64,000 nt of DNA from Paraburkholderia sp. IMGN_8 (GTDB lineage: Bacteria > Pseudomonadota > Gammaproteobacteria > Burkholderiales > Burkholderiaceae): contig NZ_CP150900.1 in NCBI RefSeq assembly GCF_038050405.1, positions 3,906,001 to 3,970,000 of the forward strand, written 5' to 3'. The translations under genes were made by a program, and so were the position numbers. Below the pieces are notes generated by a model. The model searched no databases and had not been told where the DNA came from. It was given only the letters and a program-made list of their open reading frames with translations. Positions 29,530 to 37,730 of the stretch are shown in pieces (within the stretch, counting starts at the first letter, position 1; each line of letters begins with the position of its first letter).

Positions 29530-30006
29530 CTAGCCGGCCGCACCAAATTCCTTCATCGCGGGGACAAAGTCGTGGTTACCTTCCGGCTTGCGCGACAGTT
29601 TGGCGAGCACGTAGCGCTTGAACGGCGCCAGTTTGGCCCACTGGGCAACGTCCGGCGCGGGCAAGCCGGCGAGTCCCGCCTGGTGCGTGACGCCCTCCGG
29701 TACGCTATCCGTGCGGCGCCAGGCAGGCGCTTCGTCGGGCGTGAACCACTCCGGTTCGACGTTCGCGTGGGTGCGCAGCATTTCGAACAGTGCGTGATCG
29801 AAATTCGGCTCGATTTCCGTGTCTTCCTCGACCGGAAAACGCGCCAGCAGCTTGCGATCTTCGAGCGGCAGCAACTGCCACTGCGCAAGCGAGATACGCA
29901 GCCCGAAACGGTCCAGATTGAAGCGCACGGACATTGGAATGAAAGTGAAATTCTCCGAAGACTCGACTTCGAAGTTGAACAGAAGCGGTGCTTCGTTGAG
30001 TCCCAT
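29530..30006 (-). CDS. Nitrate reductase-associated protein (NarM-like)
   Basis: A 158-aa protein resembling the conserved nitrate reductase-associated family known from cyanobacteria as NarM. The recognisable core is FNFEVESSENFTFIPMSVRF, then LDRFGLRISLAQWQLLPLED and the tail WAKLAPFKRYVLAKLSR. In cyanobacteria the protein is needed for assembly of active molybdenum nitrate reductase. No nitrate reductase is in this window. It diverges from fdhD, another molybdoenzyme maturation gene, across 156 bp. The assignment is from remembered family pattern. Confidence 0.72.
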   Translation of the reverse strand: MGLNEAPLLFNFEVESSENFTFIPMSVRFNLDRFGLRISLAQWQLLPLEDRKLLARFPVEEDTEIEPNFDHALFEMLRTHANVEPEWFTPDEAPAWRRTDSVPEGVTHQAGLAGLPAPDVAQWAKLAPFKRYVLAKLSRKPEGNHDFVPAMKEFGAAG

Positions 30007-30162
30007 GACAGTATCCCTCTTTGACGGCGGCCGACGCGCAAACCCGCCTTGGGGTATTTTAGAACCTTATTCGCGTAACAGCGGCGCGGACTGGGGCCGC
30101 TTTTCTGCGCCAGGCAAGGTTTGAAGCCGCTCGCGCGCAGCATGGCAAAGGAGTGAGGCAAC

Positions 30163-31002
30163 TTGAACGAACTGGAAACGGCTGGACAGCCGGGCGCCGT
30201 GGAGCGCCAGGTGCACCGGCACCGCGGCGCGGCGGTCGAAACCGTCACCGATCACGTCGGTCAGGAGTGGCCGGTCGCACTCGTCTTCAATGGCATTTCG
30301 CACGCGGTGATGATGTGCACGCCGCGCGATCTGGAAGCGTTCGCGGTGGGTTTTGCGATTTCGGAAGGGATCGTGGAGCGCGGCAGCGACATTCAGGACA
30401 TCGAGGTCGAACTGCATGACGACGGCGAATTGCCGCATGCCGAAGTGCAATTGCAAGTGGTGCAACAGGCTTTCGTCGCGCTGAAGGAAAAGCGCCGCGC
30501 ACTGGCCGGGCGTACCGGCTGCGGCGTATGCGGGATCGAAAGCATCGATCTGCTGGATCTGAAACCGGAACGCGTGCCGGACACCGGTTTTCTGCAACGG
30601 CTCGCGCCGGATGCGATCGCTCGGGCCGCGCGCGAATTGCCCGGGCACCAGGCGCTGACGCGCTTGACCGGCGGATTGCACGCTGCCGCATGGTGCGATG
30701 CGGCAGGCGCGATCCGCTACGCATTCGAAGATGTCGGCCGTCACAACGCGCTCGACAAACTGATCGGCCAACTGGTGCTCGATCGCGCGGATACGAAAGA
30801 GGGTTTTGTGTTTCTGTCGAGCCGCGCCAGCTACGAGCTGGTGCGCAAGGCGGCGCGCGTCGACGTGCCGATGGTCGCCACCATTTCGGCGCCGTCGTCG
30901 CTGGCGATTGCGATTGCGCGCAAGGCCGGCGTGCGGCTCGTCAGCTTCTGCCGCGAAACCAGCTACGTCGACTACGACACGTTGCAGCCGACGCAGCCTT
31001 GA
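30163..31002 (+). CDS. fdhD: Formate dehydrogenase sulfurtransferase FdhD
   Basis: FdhD (279 aa) moves sulfur from IscS to the molybdenum cofactor of formate dehydrogenases. The C-x2-C pair is C120/C123 in GRTGCGVCGIE. FEDVGRHNALDKLIG is the family signature, as is FLSSRASYELVRKAARVDVP. The start is TTG 30163, with GGAG and GAGG 8-15 nt upstream; I see no better start. No formate dehydrogenase is nearby, so it acts in trans. Confidence 0.94.
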   Translation: MNELETAGQPGAVERQVHRHRGAAVETVTDHVGQEWPVALVFNGISHAVMMCTPRDLEAFAVGFAISEGIVERGSDIQDIEVELHDDGELPHAEVQLQVVQQAFVALKEKRRALAGRTGCGVCGIESIDLLDLKPERVPDTGFLQRLAPDAIARAARELPGHQALTRLTGGLHAAAWCDAAGAIRYAFEDVGRHNALDKLIGQLVLDRADTKEGFVFLSSRASYELVRKAARVDVPMVATISAPSSLAIAIARKAGVRLVSFCRETSYVDYDTLQPTQP

Positions 31003-31020
31003 ACGTCTGAACGCTGCCGA

Positions 31021-31785
31021 TCAATCGAATTGCCGGAAGTCCGGCTTGCGCTTCTCGAAGAACGCCTTGAACGCCTCGCGCGCTTCGGGCGCGATCAGCA
31101 TCTTGCCGAAATGCACCGCTTCCTCGGACATCTGCGTTTGCAGCTCATGCTGGCTCGCGCGCTTCATCAGACTCTTCGTCACGCGCAACGATGAGGCCGG
31201 CAGCGCCGCCAGCTTCGCTGCTTGCGCTGCCGCGAATGCGTCGACTTCAGCCGCGGGCAGCAGGCGATTCACGAAGCCCATGCGTTGGGCTTCGCGCGCG
31301 TCGAACGCTTCGCCGAGCAGCAGCTTTTCAGCCGCGGCCTGATAACCGGCGACGCGCTGCAACAAGAGACTCGAGGCCGCTTCCGGGCACAACCCAAGCT
31401 GCGCAAACGGCAGTGAGAAGGTGGCTGTGTCGGCGGCGTAGACCAGATCGCAATGCAGCAGCAGCGTCGTGCCGATGCCGACAGCCGGACCCGCCACGGA
31501 TGCCACCACCGGCTTTTCCGCCGAACTGATCGCACGCAGGAACTGGAATACCGGCGAATTTTCGCCGCCTGGCGGCTTCTTCATGAAGTCTTCGAGATCG
31601 TTGCCGGCGCTGAAAATGCCGACGCTGCCACGAATCAGGATCGCCCGGACCGATGCGTCGCCGTGCGCTTCTGCCAGCGCATCGGCCATCGTCTGATACA
31701 TCGCGGCCGTAATCGCGTTCTTCTTGTCCGGCCGGTTGAAGGCAATCGTCAGCACGCCGTCCGCGCGCTCGACCAGAATATCCAT
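31021..31785 (-). CDS. Enoyl-CoA hydratase/isomerase family protein, probably a delta3-delta2-enoyl-CoA isomerase
   Basis: A 254-aa crotonase-fold protein. The oxyanion-hole regions are FSAGNDLEDF (about 58-67) and VAGPAVGIGT (97-106). The two glutamates of true hydratases are absent: the first aligns with Thr/Leu in GIGTTLLL, and the second with Phe in FSLPFAQLG. A glutamate at E135 in LGLCPEAASS matches the catalytic position of delta3-delta2-enoyl-CoA isomerases (Eci1/PECI type). ATG 31785 is chosen because GAGGAG precedes it by 6 nt. A strong terminator lies between it and the thiolase gene. It would feed unsaturated fatty acids into beta-oxidation. Confidence 0.85.
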   Translation of the reverse strand: MDILVERADGVLTIAFNRPDKKNAITAAMYQTMADALAEAHGDASVRAILIRGSVGIFSAGNDLEDFMKKPPGGENSPVFQFLRAISSAEKPVVASVAGPAVGIGTTLLLHCDLVYAADTATFSLPFAQLGLCPEAASSLLLQRVAGYQAAAEKLLLGEAFDAREAQRMGFVNRLLPAAEVDAFAAAQAAKLAALPASSLRVTKSLMKRASQHELQTQMSEEAVHFGKMLIAPEAREAFKAFFEKRKPDFRQFD

Positions 31786-31810
31786 TGTCATCTCCTCACA
31801 CTGCTGAATG

Positions 31811-31848
31811 GAAAAACGGTTCGCAGGCCAGTCGGCCTGCGAACCGTT
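31811..31848 (-). terminator. Strong rho-independent terminator after the thiolase gene
   Basis: A perfect 15-bp stem (31815-31829 with 31834-31848) and a 4-nt loop, followed on the minus strand by a T run reading GTTTTTCC. It terminates leftward transcription from the thiolase gene and so separates the isomerase-like gene from the operon. Confidence 0.85.
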
Positions 31849-31905
31849 CATGTGGTCCTTAAGGGATCACTGTGGGGTTCCCCTCGGGGACCAGAGCGAA
31901 CACGA

Positions 31906-33105
31906 TTACAGACGTTCGATGATGCCCGCGGCGCCCATGCCGGTGCCGACGCACATTGTCACCATGCCGTACTTGTAGTTACGGCGCCGCAAGCCGTGCA
32001 CCACCGTCGACGCACGGATCGCGCCGGTCGCGCCCAGCGGGTGGCCGAGTGCGATCGCGCCGCCGAGCGGGTTGATCTTCGACGGATCGAGGCCGAGGTC
32101 CTGAATCACCGCCAGCGATTGCGCGGCGAACGCTTCGTTCAGTTCGATCCAGTCGAGGTCGTCCTGCTTCAGGCCAGCGGCCTTCAGCGCAGCCGGAATC
32201 GCTTCCTTCGGACCGATGCCCATGATTTCCGGCGGCACGCCGCGCACGGCGAAGCTGACAAAACGCGCGAGCGGCGTCAGGTTGAACTGCTTGAGCATCT
32301 TCTCCGACACGACGATCAGCGCGCCCGCGCCGTCCGACGTCTGCGAGCTGTTGCCCGCCGTCACCGAACCCTTGTTCGCGAACACCGCGCGCAGCTTCGC
32401 CAGGCCTTCCATCGACGTGTCCGCACGCGGGCCTTCGTCGAGCGCGACCTCGCGCGTCTTGACCCGCACTTCACCGGTGGCGAGATCAGGGAAACGCTCG
32501 GTGATCGTGTACGCGGCGATTTCGTCGTTGAATTCGCCGGCTTGCTGTGCGGCGATGGCGCGGCGATGCGACTCGACCGAGAACTGGTCTTGTGCTTCGC
32601 GGCTGATCTTCCAGCGCTCGGCGACCTTCTCGGCCGTCAGGCCCATGCCGTAAGCGATGCCGATATCTTCATTACGATCGAAGATGTGCGGCGACATCGA
32701 CGGCTTGTTGCCCATCATCGGCACCATGCTCATCGATTCGCAGCCGCCCGCAAGCATCGCGTCCGATTCGCCGACGCGAATGCGGTCAGCCGCCATCGCC
32801 AGCGCTGTGAGGCCCGATGCGCAGAAGCGGTTCACCGTCACGCCGCCGACCGTATTCGGCAGGCCGGCCAGCAGCGCGCCCATCCGCGCGACGTTCAGCC
32901 CCTGTTCGGCTTCCGGAATCGCGCAGCCGATGATTGCGTCTTCGATCACCTTGGTGTCGAGACCCGGCACTTGCGCCACGGCCGACTTGATCGCGTGCAC
33001 CAGCAGTTCGTCCGGGCGCGTGTTCTTGAACATGCCGCGCGGCGCCTTGCCGATCGGCGTGCGGCTCGCGGCGACGATGTATGCGTCTTGCAATTGCTTT
33101 GTCAT
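31906..33105 (-). CDS. fadA: Acetyl-CoA acyltransferase (thiolase, FadA-like)
   Basis: A 399-aa thiolase that cleaves 3-ketoacyl-CoA to acetyl-CoA and a shortened acyl-CoA. The catalytic residues are C95 (NRFCASGLTA), H355 (IALGHPLGATG) and C385 (MCVGTGMGAAG). AAAGGAG precedes the ATG at 33105. It follows the HAD-ECH gene in the same direction, with an array of hairpin repeats in between. Degradative function is inferred from the operon; a biosynthetic thiolase would lack the beta-oxidation neighbours. Confidence 0.95.
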   Translation of the reverse strand: MTKQLQDAYIVAASRTPIGKAPRGMFKNTRPDELLVHAIKSAVAQVPGLDTKVIEDAIIGCAIPEAEQGLNVARMGALLAGLPNTVGGVTVNRFCASGLTALAMAADRIRVGESDAMLAGGCESMSMVPMMGNKPSMSPHIFDRNEDIGIAYGMGLTAEKVAERWKISREAQDQFSVESHRRAIAAQQAGEFNDEIAAYTITERFPDLATGEVRVKTREVALDEGPRADTSMEGLAKLRAVFANKGSVTAGNSSQTSDGAGALIVVSEKMLKQFNLTPLARFVSFAVRGVPPEIMGIGPKEAIPAALKAAGLKQDDLDWIELNEAFAAQSLAVIQDLGLDPSKINPLGGAIALGHPLGATGAIRASTVVHGLRRRNYKYGMVTMCVGTGMGAAGIIERL

Positions 33106-33120
33106 TTAAAGCTCTCCTTT

Positions 33121-33271
33121 GTCGACCAGAGTTGGCGCTTTAGTGCCTTACTCTGGTCCCATGCAGTCTTATCGCAGTCGACCAGAGTTGGCGCTTTAGC
33201 TGTCGACCAGAGTTCGCGCTTTAGCGCGTTACTCTGGTCCCATGCAGAGCACTTACTCCGGTCCCATGCAT
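33121..33271. repeat. Nested array of 46-bp hairpin repeats
   Basis: Two full 46-bp copies (33121-33166 and 33202-33247), one left half (33177-33201) and one right half (about 33250-33271) lie between the HAD-ECH stop and the thiolase start. Each full copy has 9-bp outer arms GACCAGAGT/ACTCTGGTC and an inner stem with a TT centre. The halves flank the second full copy, as if that copy had inserted into an older one. The copies differ at three positions, and all three keep pairing. Confidence 0.85.
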
Positions 33272-33293
33272 ATGGATGCTGCCCGCTCGTCGC

Positions 33294-35729
33294 TTAGTTG
33301 CGCACCGGCTTGCCGGTTTGCAGCATGCCCATGATCCGTTCCTGCGTCTTTTGCGTGCCGAGCAGGTCCACGAACGCACGACGCTCGAGTTGCAGCAGCC
33401 ATTCTTCATCGACCAGGCTGCCCGCTTCGACATCGCCGCCGCACACCGCTTCGGCGATGCGACCAGCGATCAGGAAATCGTGCTCGCTGATGAAGCGGCC
33501 ATCGCGCATGTTGACAAGCGATGCCTTGATGGTCGCAATCGCCGAGCGGCCCGCGACCGGTACTTGCGTCACGCGCAGCGGCGGACGGTAACCCGCTGCG
33601 GACAGTGCACGCGCTTCCTTCTTCGCGACGTCGAGCAGTTCAAACACGTTGAAGACGATCGTGTCGGACGGCTTCAGATAGCCCATCGCGCGGGCGTCGA
33701 GTGCGGAGGCCGACACCTTCGCCATCGCCGCATTTTCGAACGACTTCTGCACGAACTTCAGCAGGTCGTTGGTCGCGCCGGCTTGCGTCGCGGCTTCCGC
33801 TGCGCGCAGTGCCGCTTCCTTCAGACCGCCGCCGGCCGGCACGAGACCCACGCCGACTTCAACCAGACCGAGATAGCTTTCGATGTGCGCGACACGCTTC
33901 GCGCTATGCAGCGCCAGCTCGCAACCACCGCCGAGCGCAATACCCGACACGGCCGAGATGACCGGCACGCTCGCGTACTTCACGCGCAGCATCCCTTGCT
34001 GGAACTTCTTCACGAACGGCTCGATACCCTTCGCGCCACCCATCATGAACGCCGGCATCGCTTCTTCGAGGTTCGCGCCTGCGGAGAACGGGCCACCCGG
34101 CGTGCCGAGTTTCAGCGACGTCGGCTGCCACACGACCAGACCCTTGTAGTCTTTTTCGGCCAGTTCGATGGCTTGCGTCATGCCGTCGATCACCGACGGT
34201 CCGATCGTGTTCATCTTGCTCTTGAACGACACGATCAGGACGTCGTTCTCGCCTGCACGGTCGTCGACCCATGCGCGCACAGCGTCGGTTTCGAACAGCG
34301 TCTTGCCGTAGGTCTTCGGATCGGCCGCCGTTTCGCCGACCAGCGGCGCACGGAACACCTGTTTGTCGTAGACGCTAAGGGACGAGCGCGGCACGAACGT
34401 TTTCGAAGCCGGTGACCACGAACCTTCGTTCGTATGCACGGCGCCCTTCTCGGCGACGGGACCTTCAAGGACCCACGACGGCAGCGGCGCGTTCGACAGC
34501 GCCTTGCCTGCCGCGATGTCTTCCTGCACCCACTCGGCGACCTGCTTCCAGCCGGCCGTCTGCCAGCCTTCGAACGGGCCTTCGTTCCAGCCGAAGCCCC
34601 AACGGATAGCCAGATCGACGTCGCGCGCGTTGTCGGCGATCGACTCCAGATGCACACCGATGTAGTGGAACACGTCGCGGAAGATCGACCACAGGAACTG
34701 CGCCTGCGGGTGTTCCGATTCGCGCAGCAGCTTCAGACGCTCTGCCGGCGGGCGCTTCAGAATGCGTCCGACCAGTTCGTCCGCCTTCGCGCCGCCGTCG
34801 ACGTACTCGCCCGTCTTCGGGTCGAGCACCTTGATCGCCTTGCCTTCCTTCCTGTAGAAGCCGCCGCCGGTCTTCTGACCGAGCGCGCCCTTCTTCACCA
34901 GTTCGGCGAGCACGGCGGGCGTTTCGTAGACCGGGAAGAACGGATCGTCCTTCAGGTTGTCTTGCATCGTCTTGATGACGTGCGCCATCGTGTCGAGACC
35001 GACCACGTCCGCGGTGCGGAACGTCGCCGATTTCGCTCGGCCGAGGCGGCTACCCGTCAGGTCGTCCACTTCGTCGAAACGCAGGCCGAACTTCGCGGCT
35101 TCGGTAATGACGGCGAGGATCGAGAAAATACCGACGCGGTTCGCGATGAAGTTCGGCGTATCTTTGGCGCGCACGACGCCCTTGCCGACCACGCTCGTCA
35201 GGAACGATTCGAGTTGATCGAGGATTTCCGGACGCGTCGTTGCGGTCGGAATCAGTTCGACCAGATGCATGTAGCGCGGCGGATTGAAGAAGTGCACGCC
35301 GCAAAAGCGTGACTTCAATTCATCCGGGAAACCATTCGACAGTTCGGTAATCGACAGACCCGACGTGTTGGTCGCGAAGATCGCATTCGACGCGATGTGC
35401 GGCGAAACCTTCTTGTACAGGTCGTGCTTCCAGTCCATGCGTTCGGCGATCGCTTCGATCACGAGGTCGCACTCGGCGAGCTTTTCGATGTCGTCGTCGT
35501 AGTTGGCCGGCTGGATGTATTGCGAGTCGTCCTTCACGCCGAACGGCGCCGGCGACAGCTTCTTCAGATTCTCGATCGCCTTCAGCGCGATCGCGTTCTT
35601 CGGGCCTTCCTTTGCGGGCAGGTCGAACAGCAGCACGGGCACCTTGGCGTTGATCAGGTGCGCGGCGATCTGCGCGCCCATCACGCCGGCGCCGAGCACG
35701 GCTACCTTGCGAATGATCAGATTGCTCAC
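33294..35729 (-). CDS. 3-hydroxyacyl-CoA dehydrogenase/enoyl-CoA hydratase fusion (FadB-like, HAD first)
   Basis: An 811-aa bifunctional beta-oxidation enzyme. The NAD-binding HAD domain comes first (VAVLGAGVMGAQIAAHLI near 8-25; catalytic region CGVHFFNPPRYMHLVE near 140-155). The hydratase domain is C-terminal (about 495-720), with both catalytic glutamates in GGGCELAL and LVEVGVGLVPAGGG. This order is that of Bacillus FadN and is the reverse of E. coli FadB. GTG 35729 is chosen because GGAGGA lies 7 nt upstream; the longer frame to 35810 has no such site. Confidence 0.93.
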   Translation of the reverse strand: MSNLIIRKVAVLGAGVMGAQIAAHLINAKVPVLLFDLPAKEGPKNAIALKAIENLKKLSPAPFGVKDDSQYIQPANYDDDIEKLAECDLVIEAIAERMDWKHDLYKKVSPHIASNAIFATNTSGLSITELSNGFPDELKSRFCGVHFFNPPRYMHLVELIPTATTRPEILDQLESFLTSVVGKGVVRAKDTPNFIANRVGIFSILAVITEAAKFGLRFDEVDDLTGSRLGRAKSATFRTADVVGLDTMAHVIKTMQDNLKDDPFFPVYETPAVLAELVKKGALGQKTGGGFYRKEGKAIKVLDPKTGEYVDGGAKADELVGRILKRPPAERLKLLRESEHPQAQFLWSIFRDVFHYIGVHLESIADNARDVDLAIRWGFGWNEGPFEGWQTAGWKQVAEWVQEDIAAGKALSNAPLPSWVLEGPVAEKGAVHTNEGSWSPASKTFVPRSSLSVYDKQVFRAPLVGETAADPKTYGKTLFETDAVRAWVDDRAGENDVLIVSFKSKMNTIGPSVIDGMTQAIELAEKDYKGLVVWQPTSLKLGTPGGPFSAGANLEEAMPAFMMGGAKGIEPFVKKFQQGMLRVKYASVPVISAVSGIALGGGCELALHSAKRVAHIESYLGLVEVGVGLVPAGGGLKEAALRAAEAATQAGATNDLLKFVQKSFENAAMAKVSASALDARAMGYLKPSDTIVFNVFELLDVAKKEARALSAAGYRPPLRVTQVPVAGRSAIATIKASLVNMRDGRFISEHDFLIAGRIAEAVCGGDVEAGSLVDEEWLLQLERRAFVDLLGTQKTQERIMGMLQTGKPVRN

Positions 35730-35787
35730 GTCGTTCCTCCGGGGAGTTATGCGGGGTCGCGAATGTTTCATCAGCTTTTCGCGATGT

Positions 35788-35830
35788 GTGTGGCTGGCGG
35801 AGCGCCACACTCTTTTGCGAGCGTGGCGCT
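35788..35830 (-). promoter_or_regulatory. Competing hairpins between fadE-like and HAD-ECH genes
   Basis: GTGTGGC (35788-35794) can pair with GCCACAC (35804-35810), while AGCGCCAC (35801-35808) can pair with GTGGCGCT (35823-35830). The two stems share bases, so only one can form at a time. Possible mRNA processing or attenuation element; no T run is present. Confidence 0.3.
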
Positions 35831-35845
35831 TGCCTCGATGGGTGC

Positions 35846-37633
35846 TTAGAACAGCGCTTCGTCGACTTCCATCAGCGACTTCGAACCAGCGCGCGCCTGA
35901 CGGATCGTCATCGCCGTTTCCGGCAGCAGCTTCGCAAAGTAGAAACGTGCGGTGGCCAGCTTCGCCTTGTAGAACGCATCGCCCGATGCTTCCTTGTCGA
36001 GCGCGATGCGCGCCATGCGCGCCCAGAAGTACGAGAACACCAGGTGGCCGACGGTACGCAGATACGGCACAGCCGCGGCGCCGACTTCGTCCGGGTTCTG
36101 CATCGCCTTCATGCCGATTTCCATCGTCAGCTTCTGCACCTTTTCACCGATGTCGGCGAGCGGGTTGATGAACTCCTGCATTTCCGGCTTCACGCCTTCG
36201 GCTTCGACGAACTCCGACACCAGCTTGCCGAATTTCTTCATCTTCGCGCCCATGTCGCCGAGAATCTTGCGGCCCAGCAGGTCGAGCGCCTGAATCGCGT
36301 TGGTGCCTTCGTAGATCATATTGATGCGCGCGTCGCGCACGTATTGCTCCATGCCCCACTCGGCGATGAAACCGTGGCCGCCGTAGATCTGCATCGCGTG
36401 ATTGGTGCCTTCGAACGCGTTGTCCGACAGGAAGGCCTTCAGGATCGGCGTGAGCAGCGCGACCAGATCGGCGGCTTCTTTACGCACCGATTCGTCGGCG
36501 TGCGACAGTTCCTTGTCGATGTGCAGCGCGGACCAGTACGAGAAAGCGCGCGCGCCTTCAGCGTAGGCCTTTTGCGTGAGCAGCATGCGGCGCACGTCCG
36601 GGTGCACGATGATCGGGTCAGCCGCCTTTTCCGGCGCCTTCGGGCCGGTCAGCGAGCGCATTTGCAAACGCTCTTTCGCGTACGTCAGCGAGTTCTGGTA
36701 AGCGATTTCGGTCAGGCCCAGGCTCTGCATGCCGACGCCTAGACGCGCGGCGTTCATCATCACGAACATCGCGTTGAGGCCCTTGTTCGGCTCACCGACC
36801 AGCCAGCCCTTCGCGCTGTCGAGATTGATCACGGCGGTCGCATTGCCGTGGATGCCCATCTTGTGTTCGATCGAGCCGCACTTCACTGTATTGCGTGCGC
36901 CCGGTTCACCCGCCTCGTTCGGCACGAACTTCGGCACGATGAAGAGCGAAATGCCTTTGGTGCCCATCGGCGCATCCGGCAGACGCGCGAGTACCAGGTG
37001 AACGATGTTCTCCGACAGATCGTGTTCGCCGCTGGAGATGAAGATCTTCGTGCCGCTGATCGCGTACGAGCCATCGCCGTTCGGCTCGGCCTTCGTGCGC
37101 AGAATGCCGAGATCGGTGCCGCAGTGCGGCTCGGTCAGACACATCGTGCCCGTCCATACGCCCGACACGAGCTTCGGCAGATAGGTTTTCTGCTGCTCCG
37201 GCGTGCCGTGCGCATGCAGACATTCGTACGCGCCGTGCGACAGCCCCGGATACATCGTCCAGGCCTGATTCGCCGAGTTGAGCATTTCGTACAGCGCGTT
37301 GTTGACGAACGCGGGCAGGCCCTGCCCGCCGTATTCCGGATCGCAACCGAGTGCGGGCCAGCCTGCTTCGACGTACTGTCGATAAGCTTCCTTGAAGCCC
37401 TTCGGCGTGGTCACAACGCCGTCGCCGACGTACGTGCAGCCTTCCTGGTCGCCGCTCTGATTCAGCGGGAACAGGACTTCGGAGCAGAACTTGCCGGCTT
37501 CTTCGAGCACCTGGTTGATCGTGTCGGCATCGAGATCCGCATGCTTCGGCATCTGCTTGATCTCAGCTTCGACGTTAAGCAGCTCGTGCAACACGAATTG
37601 CATGTCGCGCAGCGGCGCGGCGTACTGTCCCAT
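35846..37633 (-). CDS. Acyl-CoA dehydrogenase (large FadE-type, ~600 aa)
   Basis: A 595-aa flavoprotein that introduces the first double bond in beta-oxidation. The FAD/acyl-CoA core carries CLTEPHCGTDLGILRTKA and GTKIFISSGEHDL, and the catalytic base is probably E442 in MIYEGTNAIQ. Residues about 460-595 are the extra C-terminal helical domain of this class, which uses ETF as electron acceptor. ATG 37633 has GGAGAGAG just upstream; the other Met four codons earlier is less well placed. First structural gene after the TetR gene. Confidence 0.94.
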   Translation of the reverse strand: MGQYAAPLRDMQFVLHELLNVEAEIKQMPKHADLDADTINQVLEEAGKFCSEVLFPLNQSGDQEGCTYVGDGVVTTPKGFKEAYRQYVEAGWPALGCDPEYGGQGLPAFVNNALYEMLNSANQAWTMYPGLSHGAYECLHAHGTPEQQKTYLPKLVSGVWTGTMCLTEPHCGTDLGILRTKAEPNGDGSYAISGTKIFISSGEHDLSENIVHLVLARLPDAPMGTKGISLFIVPKFVPNEAGEPGARNTVKCGSIEHKMGIHGNATAVINLDSAKGWLVGEPNKGLNAMFVMMNAARLGVGMQSLGLTEIAYQNSLTYAKERLQMRSLTGPKAPEKAADPIIVHPDVRRMLLTQKAYAEGARAFSYWSALHIDKELSHADESVRKEAADLVALLTPILKAFLSDNAFEGTNHAMQIYGGHGFIAEWGMEQYVRDARINMIYEGTNAIQALDLLGRKILGDMGAKMKKFGKLVSEFVEAEGVKPEMQEFINPLADIGEKVQKLTMEIGMKAMQNPDEVGAAAVPYLRTVGHLVFSYFWARMARIALDKEASGDAFYKAKLATARFYFAKLLPETAMTIRQARAGSKSLMEVDEALF

Positions 37634-37730
37634 GACTCTCTCCAAAGTTTGACAAGAAGCCAGGCTGTCAGTTGGGTCCGTGGAAACGGACTTTCAGCGC
37701 CGCTGAATCTGCTTAAGTTCGGCGGCCCTG

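Noticed and set aside
33121..33271. CRISPR array
   Set aside because: Repeats are palindromic, unevenly spaced and partly truncated, with no unique spacers of constant length and no cas genes.
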